Positions 1-6,619 of a DNA stretch of 36,342 nt are shown one piece after another (the stretch's first letter is position 1; each line of letters opens with the position of its first letter). Both the position numbers and the translations under genes were made by a program. A model generated the notes under the pieces. That model was given only the letters and a program-made list of their open reading frames with translations. It searched no databases and was not told the origin of the DNA. The stretch comes from Armatimonadota bacterium (lineage in GTDB: Bacteria > Armatimonadota > UBA5829 > JAUSEB01): positions 1 to 36,342 of the forward strand of contig JAUSGG010000250.1 in NCBI GenBank assembly GCA_030649165.1. The letters run 5' to 3'.

Positions 1-277
1 GATGGCGAGCGCCAATGCGACTCTTGCGCGCATAACCGGCTGGGGTCTTAGTCGGACCGTTTTCGGTAATGGAATGCGGTCATTCAGCAGACTGTGGTGG
101 CAACCAAGGGCGCTGGCGGCATAGTTCTGCAACAGCCTGCAAGTTCCCGCACTCCAAAATGTTCCGCCCCCATAACCACAATCTTGACGCGCACCCTGGG
201 GGAGGGATGAGGTATGAGGCGGATTCAACTGGGGCAGGGGCGTCCAGTGGAGAGGGGACCTGGCGCGCGCGCTGAGT
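1..277. other. Non-coding stretch at left edge
   Basis: No convincing gene is seen here. The one open frame on the plus strand (from base 69) has low-complexity, His/Gly/Arg-rich content, no ribosome binding site and no recognisable domain, so I leave it out. The stretch lies downstream of the minus-strand radical SAM gene, whose stop codon is at 278-280, and would contain its 3' end. Bases 200-230 hold a GATGAGGTATGAGG-like string that recurs in similar form near 35260-35275. Confidence 0.6.
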
Positions 278-1384
278 TCACTCGCTTCCTATTCTCGCCG
301 CCAGTTCTCTGATCGTCCCCATGCTGTGCGCGTTAAGCTGCCTGTACGATTCGCAGAAATAGCTGGGGTCGCCCACCTCGCCGCCGAGGACGGTCCGATG
401 CTTGATGCACCCGCCGCGGCAGTAGTTGAGCCATTCACACTGCAGGCATTTCGGACCGTGGTCGCTCTTGCCGGCGGCGAATTCGCTTCTGAGCTGCACG
501 TTTCCAAGCTCTTCGAGTGTATTCTCCATCACATTGCCCAGCCGCAAGTCCGGCAGGACGAAAAAGTCGCAGGGGTAAACATCACCGTTGTGCTCGACCA
601 CGAGATAATGATCGCACGATTGGCCGTGCATACAAATGCAGCCGGGCCGGTTCAGCGACGTGAGCAGGAGTTGGTCGAAATCGCGCACTGACACATCGGG
701 GTAGTCCTCCAGCCACGCGTCGAACAGGCCGCACAGAAAATCGCCATAGGCGCTCGGCGTGATAGAGTAGGGGGCGGGTTTGCCCTCCGGGCCCGGCTCC
801 ACGCAAGGCACGAACTGCATGAACGTGACGCCGTTATCGCGAAGGAACTCATACAGAACTACGGGTTTCCTGACGTTGTGGTTATTGACGAGCACGAGCG
901 CGTTGAACTCCACTTCGTACAGCCGAAGAAGGCGCATCGTATCCATCACCTGGCTGTAGGTCGGAGCGCCCTGCCTGTCACGGCGGTACTTGTTGTGGAG
1001 GTCCGCCGGGCCGTCAATGCTGAGGCCCACCAGAAAGTTGTATTCCCGCAGAAACCGCGCCCATTCCGCGTTGAGCAGTGTGCCGTTTGTCTGCAGACTG
1101 TTGCCCACTCCCTGTCCCCGGGCGCCGTACGCCATCTGCAACTGCACTACCAGACGGTAAAAGTCCAGACCGGCCAGAGCCGGCTCACCGCCCTGCCAGC
1201 CGAACGTGGTCGAATCCGCTCGCTGGCCCATTGCGTCGCTGATCAGCCTTTCCAGCACGCGGTTCTCCATCCTGGGATGTTTCGCTTCCGGATAGAGGGC
1301 GGCTTTTGGCCTGTAGAAGCAGTAGCTGCACCTGAGATTGCAGTCAGCTCCGACGGGTTTGACAAGTAGTGACAGGTGGGACAT
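278..1384 (-). CDS. Anaerobic sulfatase maturase-like radical SAM/SPASM enzyme
   Basis: This is a radical SAM enzyme of the anaerobic sulfatase-maturating type, which in known members oxidises a Cys or Ser of a sulfatase to formylglycine in the cytoplasm. With the start at 1384 the protein is 368 residues, near the usual 370-400. Cys15, Cys19 and Cys22 form the CxxxCxxC cluster site (sequence CNLRCSYC), followed by a GGEP motif (SAM binding). The C-terminal SPASM part has many cysteines (CICMHGQSC, YPCDFF, CLQCEW, YCRGGC) for two auxiliary clusters. The Asp after Cys in YPCDFF corresponds to the catalytic Asp described in the Clostridium perfringens enzyme. An alternative ATG at 1438 adds 18 residues; I prefer 1384 because homologues begin just before the cluster motif. 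No sulfatase is present in the window, so its substrate must be elsewhere or it matures a different peptide. Confidence 0.88.
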   Translation of the reverse strand: MSHLSLLVKPVGADCNLRCSYCFYRPKAALYPEAKHPRMENRVLERLISDAMGQRADSTTFGWQGGEPALAGLDFYRLVVQLQMAYGARGQGVGNSLQTNGTLLNAEWARFLREYNFLVGLSIDGPADLHNKYRRDRQGAPTYSQVMDTMRLLRLYEVEFNALVLVNNHNVRKPVVLYEFLRDNGVTFMQFVPCVEPGPEGKPAPYSITPSAYGDFLCGLFDAWLEDYPDVSVRDFDQLLLTSLNRPGCICMHGQSCDHYLVVEHNGDVYPCDFFVLPDLRLGNVMENTLEELGNVQLRSEFAAGKSDHGPKCLQCEWLNYCRGGCIKHRTVLGGEVGDPSYFCESYRQLNAHSMGTIRELAARIGSE

Positions 1385-1498
1385 TGTTGAACTCAATACG
1401 GCTTGCTGCGGATTGCGCCTGTACACGAATTGTACCATGCGTTCTTCGCGCAGTCTAGGGCGTAGAAGTCTCTCCAGTGTAGGATAGCTGCTTCAACA

Positions 1499-1530
1499 CG
1501 AAAAATGGAAGGAGACTCCTCCGTTTTTCG
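1499..1530. terminator. A/T-flanked hairpin between divergent genes
   Basis: Bases 1499-1513 (CGAAAAATGGAAGGA) pair with 1517-1530 (TCCTCCGTTTTTCG), with one bulged A at 1509, one G-T pair and a three-base loop. A GC core with A-run and T-run flanks looks like a bidirectional intrinsic terminator, but it sits between two divergent genes, where no transcript obviously needs ending. It could instead be a regulatory or insulating element. Confidence 0.45.
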
Positions 1531-1533
1531 CGG

Positions 1534-1563
1534 TTGAGAATGCAGTTGAGTGTTTGGTAGACT
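1534..1563 (+). promoter_or_regulatory. Possible sigma70 promoter for the acetylesterase gene
   Basis: TTGAGA (1534-1539) and TAGACT (1558-1563) are separated by 18 bases. They lie about 95 bases before the chosen start at 1657. The match is moderate, and no other good candidate was seen in this divergent gap. Confidence 0.35.
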
Positions 1564-1656
1564 ATAGCCGTGGGGCCGGTTGCTGTGGTCGTATTATGGC
1601 AGAGGCTCCAACTATGGCGCACTGTTGGGCGCGCCGGAAACAAGGTTGAACCCATT

Positions 1657-3060
1657 ATGTTCTCATGCCAGCTTGTTGCCGCCATCGCGGTCGCCGCCCT
1701 TGTCTGTCTGCCGGCGGTTTCGGCCATGGCGAACGTGAGACTTCCCACCTTGATCGGCGAGGGGATGGTCCTCCAAAGGGGATCCCCTGTCCGCCTGTGG
1801 GGTTGGGCCGATGAAGGCGAGAAGGTGAGTGTGAGCTTTCGCGGCCAATCCGTGTCAACGACCGCCACAGGCGGCAAATGGGTAGTTACGCTGAAGCCCG
1901 GCAAGGCCGGGGGGCCTTTTGCGCTGACGATCTCCGGCGCCAACAGGATGGAGCTCAAAGACGTGATGGTCGGCGATGTGTGGATTTGCAGCGGGCAGTC
2001 GAATATGCAGTGGGATCTGGCGCAGGCGAATGCGGCCGCGGAGATTCCCAAGTCCACCAATCCGATGATCCGTCTGTTCAGCGTACCGCGCGTTACTGCC
2101 AGACGCGCCGCCGATGACGTTGCCTCCACCTGGCAGGCATGTGTGCCGGAGACGGCGGCGCACTTCAGCGCGGTCGGCTACTACTTCGGACGCGACCTGC
2201 AGAAAGCTCTCAAAGTCCCGATTGGGCTGATAGACTCCTCCTGGGGAGGAACCTCCATCGAACCTTGGACAAGCAGGTCGTATCTGCAGTCCACGACCGA
2301 CCTCAAGGACATCGTCAAGCGATACCGAGAGATCGGCCCCGCGTCGCAATGGCCGCCGGGCGTGCTTTATAACACGATGATCGCGCCGCTGACGCGCTTC
2401 CCCATAAAGGGAGTGATCTGGTACCAGGGTGAGTCGAACGCGCCCCGCGCCGAGGACTACTGTCAGCTCCTGCCCGCCATGATTCGCAACTGGCGCGCCG
2501 ATTGGGGAGTAGGCGACTTTCCGTTCCTGATCGTTCAGCTCACCGCGTGGTCGCCTCCTGGTTACCCCAACGATACGTCGTGGGCGGGCATTCGCGAGGC
2601 GCAGCTTTTCGCCAGTCGGACGCTGCCCAACGTCGGGCTTGCGGTGACGATCGACGTTGGCGACAAGGACGACGTTCACCCGAAGAACAAGGAGCCGGTG
2701 GGGCGGCGTCTGGCCTTGGCGGCCCGCGGAATCGCTTATCGCGAGAAGGTCGAATACTCCGGGCCGATGTACAAGTCGATGAGGGCAGCCGGCGGCACGA
2801 TCATCCTACGTTTCAGGCACGTCGGACGAGGTCTGACAGCCACGGGCCCGACGCTGAAAGGATTCGAGATCGCGGGCGCGGACGGGAAGTTCGCTCCGGC
2901 GGATGCTGTCATCAAGGGCGATACGGTCGTGGTTTCCTCGCAAGCCGTGCCAACTCCGGTCACGGTCCGATACGGCTGGGCTAACTACCCGGACGGGAAT
3001 CTGGCGAATAAGGACGGTTTGCCGGCGTCGCCGTTCAGGACGGGCGCAAGCGCGGAGTAG
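1657..3060 (+). CDS. Secreted sialate O-acetylesterase family protein
   Basis: This is an SGNH-type carbohydrate esterase of the sialate O-acetylesterase family, which removes acetyl groups from sialic acids or plant polysaccharides. The 467-residue protein starts with a signal peptide (hydrophobic AIAVAALVCLPAVSAMA, about residues 6-24), so it should be exported. The nucleophile motif GQSNM places the catalytic Ser at residue 115, a WYQGESNA block lies in the middle, and the DxxH catalytic pair appears as DDVHP (Asp338, His341). A C-terminal beta-rich part follows, as usual in the family. I chose the ATG at 1657 because it gives a clean signal peptide; an ATG at 1570 would put 29 atypical residues before it. 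The gene is monocistronic and divergent from the radical SAM gene. It fits a polysaccharide-degrading lifestyle together with the secreted enzymes at 28897-35172. The substrate is not known. Confidence 0.88.
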   Translation: MFSCQLVAAIAVAALVCLPAVSAMANVRLPTLIGEGMVLQRGSPVRLWGWADEGEKVSVSFRGQSVSTTATGGKWVVTLKPGKAGGPFALTISGANRMELKDVMVGDVWICSGQSNMQWDLAQANAAAEIPKSTNPMIRLFSVPRVTARRAADDVASTWQACVPETAAHFSAVGYYFGRDLQKALKVPIGLIDSSWGGTSIEPWTSRSYLQSTTDLKDIVKRYREIGPASQWPPGVLYNTMIAPLTRFPIKGVIWYQGESNAPRAEDYCQLLPAMIRNWRADWGVGDFPFLIVQLTAWSPPGYPNDTSWAGIREAQLFASRTLPNVGLAVTIDVGDKDDVHPKNKEPVGRRLALAARGIAYREKVEYSGPMYKSMRAAGGTIILRFRHVGRGLTATGPTLKGFEIAGADGKFAPADAVIKGDTVVVSSQAVPTPVTVRYGWANYPDGNLANKDGLPASPFRTGASAE

Positions 3061-3079
3061 GCCGTGGGGCCGATCATCG

Positions 3080-3388
3080 TCAGCCTCCGCCGTCCGCTGA
3101 GCCTTTCAAGACGGTTTCCAATGCCGCCACGTACTGCCGGAATGCCCTGCGCCCGGCGGGCGTGAGCCTGTAGGTGGTGCGCGTCTTCTTGCCCACGAAC
3201 GATTTCTCCGTCTCAATATAGCCGCTTTTCTCCAGCAGGCCGGTGTGTACGGAGATGTTGCCGTCGCTGAGACCGAGCAGGCGTTTGACCGTCAGAAAGT
3301 CGGTCTCGCCCACAGCGGCCAAATGCGACATAATCGCCAGGCGGGTGGACTGGTGTATGACCTCGTCGAGCTTGAGCGGGCCGGACAT
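3080..3388 (-). CDS. Winged-helix transcriptional regulator (HTH_34-like)
   Basis: The product is a 102-residue DNA-binding protein of the small MarR/ArsR-like winged-helix type (HTH_34 style). After an N-terminal helix (DEVIHQSTRLAIMSHLA), residues about 30-60 form the helix-turn-helix, with recognition helix around LSDGNISVHTGLLEKSGY. A basic wing follows (KKTRTTYRLTPAGRRAF) and then a C-terminal dimerisation helix. The start codon is 4 bases after the stop of the membrane protein gene upstream, with GGTGGTGA as ribosome binding site inside the end of that gene, so the two are surely co-transcribed. Such pairs usually act together, the regulator often controlling its own operon. A GTAACGTTAC palindrome at 4002-4011 is a candidate target. 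No effector-binding domain is visible. Confidence 0.82.
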   Translation of the reverse strand: MSGPLKLDEVIHQSTRLAIMSHLAAVGETDFLTVKRLLGLSDGNISVHTGLLEKSGYIETEKSFVGKKTRTTYRLTPAGRRAFRQYVAALETVLKGSADGGG

Positions 3389-3392
3389 GACA

Positions 3393-3989
3393 TCACCACC
3401 CGTACTTTCGAGTCATCCAAAGGCCGTAGACTATGTGATACAAGCCGAACGAGACGGCGAGCAGGTAGAGGCTGTAGTCGAACTGCGAGAAGAAGAACAG
3501 CCCGACCGCGCCGGTTACGAGCTGAATAATCCCGAAGATTCTCACTTCCCGAACAGTGTACATTCCGGCTGCGTACACCGCGGCGCCGTAACCGAGAGTC
3601 CATATTGCGGGGATGGCATCCAGCTCGCCCAGCGTGAGCGCGCGAATCGACAGCACGAGCGCGACGAAAATTCCCGGAAGGACCGCCTTTATCACCTGGA
3701 AGGTCGCCGGCGCGAACAGGCTTTCTCCATGTCTGGCCGCCTTACGGTAGGCGAGGGCGAAGTCCTGGAGGAGCGCCAGAAGCAGGACCGCAACCCACGT
3801 GAGCACGTACGGCAGGATTTGGCGGTCTTCCGACAAGTTATAGGCGATCCAGTACGTCGCGGCGCACCCCAACAGCGCGAGCATTCCCGCGATCACGCCG
3901 GACGCGCCGGAAAAGCTGGTGTAACGGGCCGACCGATCCATTATCTGCCGGATCAGTTTGATGTTGTCTTCGGCCTGGGTCTTATCCAT
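3393..3989 (-). CDS. Six-helix membrane protein paired with winged-helix regulator
   Basis: This 198-residue protein starts with a short polar segment (MDKTQAEDNIKLIRQIMDR) followed by about six hydrophobic segments, near residues 28-50, 56-79, 98-118, 127-146, 150-170 and 172-192, so it is an inner-membrane protein. I do not recognise a catalytic motif. ATG codons at 3995 and 3989 and a GTG at 3998 are possible starts. I prefer 3989 because the GAGG at 3999-4002 (read on the minus strand) then sits 9 bases away. It is the first gene of a two-gene operon with the regulator at 3080-3388. Similar pairs of small winged-helix protein and multi-helix membrane protein occur in many bacteria without known function; sensing a membrane or metabolite signal is only a guess. 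Confidence 0.75.
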   Translation of the reverse strand: MDKTQAEDNIKLIRQIMDRSARYTSFSGASGVIAGMLALLGCAATYWIAYNLSEDRQILPYVLTWVAVLLLALLQDFALAYRKAARHGESLFAPATFQVIKAVLPGIFVALVLSIRALTLGELDAIPAIWTLGYGAAVYAAGMYTVREVRIFGIIQLVTGAVGLFFFSQFDYSLYLLAVSFGLYHIVYGLWMTRKYGW

Positions 3990-4001
3990 AGTCATCACCT
4001 C

Positions 4002-4011
4002 GTAACGTTAC
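4002..4011. promoter_or_regulatory. GTAACGTTAC palindrome, candidate operator
   Basis: This is a perfect 10-base palindrome between the likely -10 element and the ribosome binding site of the membrane protein/regulator operon, overlapping the end of the -10. The position suits autorepression by the winged-helix protein encoded downstream. Function is inferred from position only. Confidence 0.4.
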
Positions 4012-4038
4012 TTTATCATGTCAAGCGCTTTGTATCAA
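4010..4038 (-). promoter_or_regulatory. Likely sigma70 promoter of the membrane protein/regulator operon
   Basis: Read on the minus strand, TTGATA (4038-4033) and TAAAGT (4015-4010) are separated by 17 bases, ending about 20 bases before the start codon. Upstream (4040-4140) is a GT-rich then AACCAC-rich low-complexity stretch typical of the dispersed repeats of this genome. Confidence 0.45.
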
Positions 4039-4156
4039 GGTCTATGAGGTCTGTAAGTTTGTAGGTTTGTAGAGTTCCAGGGTTCTAAGGGTTATGAGGG
4101 GCCGGAGGCGGTGGCGGTAACGGTGACACTAACCCCGAACCACTAACCACGAGCCA

Positions 4157-5221
4157 CTATCCGTAGCTCTTGATCACGTCCACCATCGCCATGTAGTTCT
4201 CGAACGGGATGTAGTCCAGCGGGCTGGTGTTGCACGCGGCAATGTAGCGGCCCGCGCGCATACCAGTCGCCAGCATCTTCTCGGTCTCGGTGCGGACCTG
4301 TTCCACGCTCGCGTGCGTCAGGAAGACGATATCCATATTGCCTATCAGGGTGATCTCCCGGCCGAAACGCTGCTTAATGTCCTCCAGGTCGTTCGCGGCG
4401 GACTCGACTCCGTGAAAGCCGCTGAAGCCCAGTTCGATCAGAACGGGAAGCAGGTCGTCCACCTTGCCATCGCTATGGAAAGTATAAAGGATTCCCGCGT
4501 CTTTGAGCGGCGCGACGGTCTTTGCCGTCCGGTCGAAGACCAATCTGCGGAAAAGGTCCGGGTTCACCATCAGCCCGTTCTTATAGGCGCAATCGCCGTC
4601 GAACAGGACGATGTCCACCCCGAGCGGCAGGATGACCTCGCGTATGGCGCGCCTCGTGCCTTCCTCGATCCACTCGAAGAGGGCGTCGATGTACTGAGGG
4701 TCGTCATAGAGCAGATACGCCAGGTTCTCCAGCCCGAGCGCTGTGTTGGCGGCGTGGAAGCACCACGGCACGTAGGCTATGGTGGCCATGCCTTCCTCCC
4801 GCGCGACCGTTTTGGCCTGTTCCAGATACTCCGCGGCCTCGGTCAGGTCCGGATCGGGACGGGCGTACAACTCCTCCAGCGGGACCTTGCCGCCCTGAAC
4901 GTATCGACTCGCGCCGTCGGAGGTCGTCCCTGTCTTTGCGCCTGGACTGTGGCCCGGGGTCCATATCGAAAGGTGCTCCCAGCCCATTATGCGCGCCAGC
5001 CTGACCGCGCCCTCGATACTCTTGGTGGGACGCCCAAACTCATCGTGATCCTTCACCCGTTCCGCGGGACGGAGGACTGAGGACTGGGGACTGAGGACTG
5101 AGTTCTCGTTGAGCAGACGCTCGGCGAGGGCGGTCATGCCGAACCAGACCTCCCAGAAGGGGACTCCGTCAGTCGGCTGCCCGCGCAGGGCTTTCATCAG
5201 TTTGGTGTCAGAGGCGTTCAT
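4157..5221 (-). CDS. Uroporphyrinogen decarboxylase (UroD)-family protein
   Basis: This 354-residue protein has the UroD-type TIM barrel: TFHSDGKVDDL, then ELGFSGFHGVES, TLIGNMDI and the C-terminal GRYIAACNTSPLDYIPFENY are family hallmarks. It lacks the RPVWxMRQAG-type N-terminal substrate loop of genuine HemE, so heme synthesis is unlikely. Members of this broad family include corrinoid-dependent methyltransferases and many uncharacterised enzymes of Armatimonadota and Planctomycetes. The start is well supported by GGAAGGAG 5 bases upstream. Oddity: residues around 40-54 (about 5060-5105) read SVLSPQSSVLRP, which is the translation of four TCAGTCC-type heptamers, a simple repeat that seems to have been inserted in frame. 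The gene stands alone, 158 bases ahead of the next minus-strand operon and divergent from the GspF gene. Confidence 0.82.
   Translation of the reverse strand: MNASDTKLMKALRGQPTDGVPFWEVWFGMTALAERLLNENSVLSPQSSVLRPAERVKDHDEFGRPTKSIEGAVRLARIMGWEHLSIWTPGHSPGAKTGTTSDGASRYVQGGKVPLEELYARPDPDLTEAAEYLEQAKTVAREEGMATIAYVPWCFHAANTALGLENLAYLLYDDPQYIDALFEWIEEGTRRAIREVILPLGVDIVLFDGDCAYKNGLMVNPDLFRRLVFDRTAKTVAPLKDAGILYTFHSDGKVDDLLPVLIELGFSGFHGVESAANDLEDIKQRFGREITLIGNMDIVFLTHASVEQVRTETEKMLATGMRAGRYIAACNTSPLDYIPFENYMAMVDVIKSYG
5074..5101 (+). repeat. Four tandem GGACTGA heptamers inside the UroD-like gene
   Basis: The plus strand reads GGACTGA, GGACTGG, GGACTGA, GGACTGA in direct tandem. On the coding (minus) strand this is a TCAGTCC array translated into a Ser/Val/Leu/Pro-rich peptide. 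Such an array is typical of intergenic spacer repeats, not of enzyme genes. Confidence 0.85.
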
Positions 5222-5239
5222 CGGGTCTCCTTCCGGCGT

Positions 5240-5340
5240 GATTAGTCTATTGGTTTACTTATGGATGGGGGGAGGGTTTCCTCTTGGGGTTGGTCCCTTG
5301 CAGGAGTTGGTTTGGTTGGGGTTGAAACAATAGACTGATC
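5240..5340. repeat. Inverted 13-base repeat enclosing a G-rich spacer
   Basis: GATTAGTCTATTG (5240-5252) is matched with one mismatch by the inverted CAATAGACTGATC (5328-5340). The 75 bases between are strongly G/T-rich on the plus strand, with GGGGGGAGGG and several GGTT runs. It fills most of the divergent gap between the UroD-like and GspF genes. It may be a small mobile remnant or a regulatory site for both genes. Confidence 0.5.
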
Positions 5341-5398
5341 GGAATCGTCAAAGAACAGACGTTACCTCCTCCCGCTCGGGAGATGGATGGGTGGGTCT

Positions 5399-6610
5399 AT
5401 GCCACGGTATTCATACACCGCTTTGACCTCCGGCGGCGAGTCTGTTGCGGACTCCGCGGATGCCGCCAGTTTGCCCGCGCTTGCCGCGAGGCTTGCGTCG
5501 GAAGGGCGGACGATCCGCTCTGTCCGTGAAGCACAGGTCGATTTACCGCGTATTCGAGGGATTCCCTATTTTGAAATCATAGGCATTTACCGGCAGATCG
5601 CGTCGGCGATAGCCGCCGGGCTGCCGCTTGTCGAGGCGCTGCAAATGCTGTCGTCGGAGTCGCGCAATGCGCGGTTGAAGTCGCTGCTGTACTTTCTGAA
5701 GTCCCAGATCAGCAGGGGAGCGCCGCTGAGCGAGGCTATGGGCGCTTTTCCGAACGTGTTTCCGTCAGTGCACGTAGCGGTCGTGAAGGCCGGCGAACAC
5801 GGCGGGCGGTTGGGGACGGCCCTCGATGACCTCGCGGACCAGGCGGAGGCCATGTCGAACATGAACCGGCGGTTTGCGTCGGCGCTTGTATATCCGACCG
5901 TTATCGCGATCGCGGCGTTGGGGCTGCTGAATTTCGGACTGCTGTCGATCGTGCCCAAGATCCGGGCCCTTTTTGTCGATCTCGGTGTGGACAGCTTCGG
6001 GAGTGTCACGAAGTTCATATTCTTCGTGGCGCAATTGACGGCGCCGGCCACGATTCTTCTTCTGATCGGTTCGATCATATTGCTGCTCGCTATCCTGGGG
6101 CAGCGCAGCGCGGCTTCCGGCAGGTTGTGGCTGGATAGCTGGAAGCTTCGCATACCCGTTGTCGGCCAGATCGTGGAGAAGGCGGCGCTTGCCCGTTTCA
6201 CGGGAATGCTGGGACTGCTGCTCGACGCCGGCATCGATCTTCCAAGAGCTGTTAATCTGGCGTCGGAAGGGGCGGGGAACCGCGTCGTCGAGCGGCTTCT
6301 GAAGAACGTATCAGCGGAAGTCGAGATGGGACTTCGGCTGAGCGACGCAATCGATAAGACCGAGACCATGCCGGCTACTCTGGCGTGGCGGCTCGGAGTC
6401 GGCGAGGAGACCGGGGCGCTGCCGGAGGCCCTGTCCGGCATGAGCCGCCTCTACGCCGGGCAAGTGGATAGCCTCGTGACGTCGCTTGCCGGTCTGCTGG
6501 AGCCGCTGCTGATAATCGTCATCGGCTCGGCGGTCGCAATGCTGGTATTGGGGATGTTCCTGCCGCTTGCGGCGGTGATCAACACGTTGACTTCCGCGAC
6601 GGGTTACTAG
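5399..6610 (+). CDS. GspF/PilC-type inner-membrane platform protein
   Basis: This is the inner-membrane platform of a type II secretion or type IV pilus machine, which couples ATPase motion to pseudopilus growth. The 403-residue length is normal. Two T2SSF repeats are visible, about residues 60-190 (YRQIASAIAAGLPLVEAL, then VVKAGEHGGRLGTALDDLA) and about 265-390 (FTGMLGLLLDAGIDLPRAV, then GVGEETGALPEAL), with transmembrane stretches near 170-195, 215-245 and 370-395. I chose the ATG at 5399 because family members start with MPxYxY-like sequence; an in-frame ATG at 5387 adds four residues and has GGGAG just upstream, so it is possible. It heads an operon with the GspE-type ATPase 9 bases downstream. 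Putting F before E is less common than E-F. Confidence 0.93.
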   Translation: MPRYSYTALTSGGESVADSADAASLPALAARLASEGRTIRSVREAQVDLPRIRGIPYFEIIGIYRQIASAIAAGLPLVEALQMLSSESRNARLKSLLYFLKSQISRGAPLSEAMGAFPNVFPSVHVAVVKAGEHGGRLGTALDDLADQAEAMSNMNRRFASALVYPTVIAIAALGLLNFGLLSIVPKIRALFVDLGVDSFGSVTKFIFFVAQLTAPATILLLIGSIILLLAILGQRSAASGRLWLDSWKLRIPVVGQIVEKAALARFTGMLGLLLDAGIDLPRAVNLASEGAGNRVVERLLKNVSAEVEMGLRLSDAIDKTETMPATLAWRLGVGEETGALPEALSGMSRLYAGQVDSLVTSLAGLLEPLLIIVIGSAVAMLVLGMFLPLAAVINTLTSATGY

Positions 6611-6619
6611 GAGAATCAG

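Noticed and set aside
69-275. Possible 68-residue protein at the left edge
   Set aside because: No ribosome binding site, biased composition, no recognisable motif.
4157-5221. Genuine HemE (heme synthesis)
   Set aside because: The N-terminal arginine-rich substrate motif of uroporphyrinogen decarboxylase is missing and no other heme gene is near.
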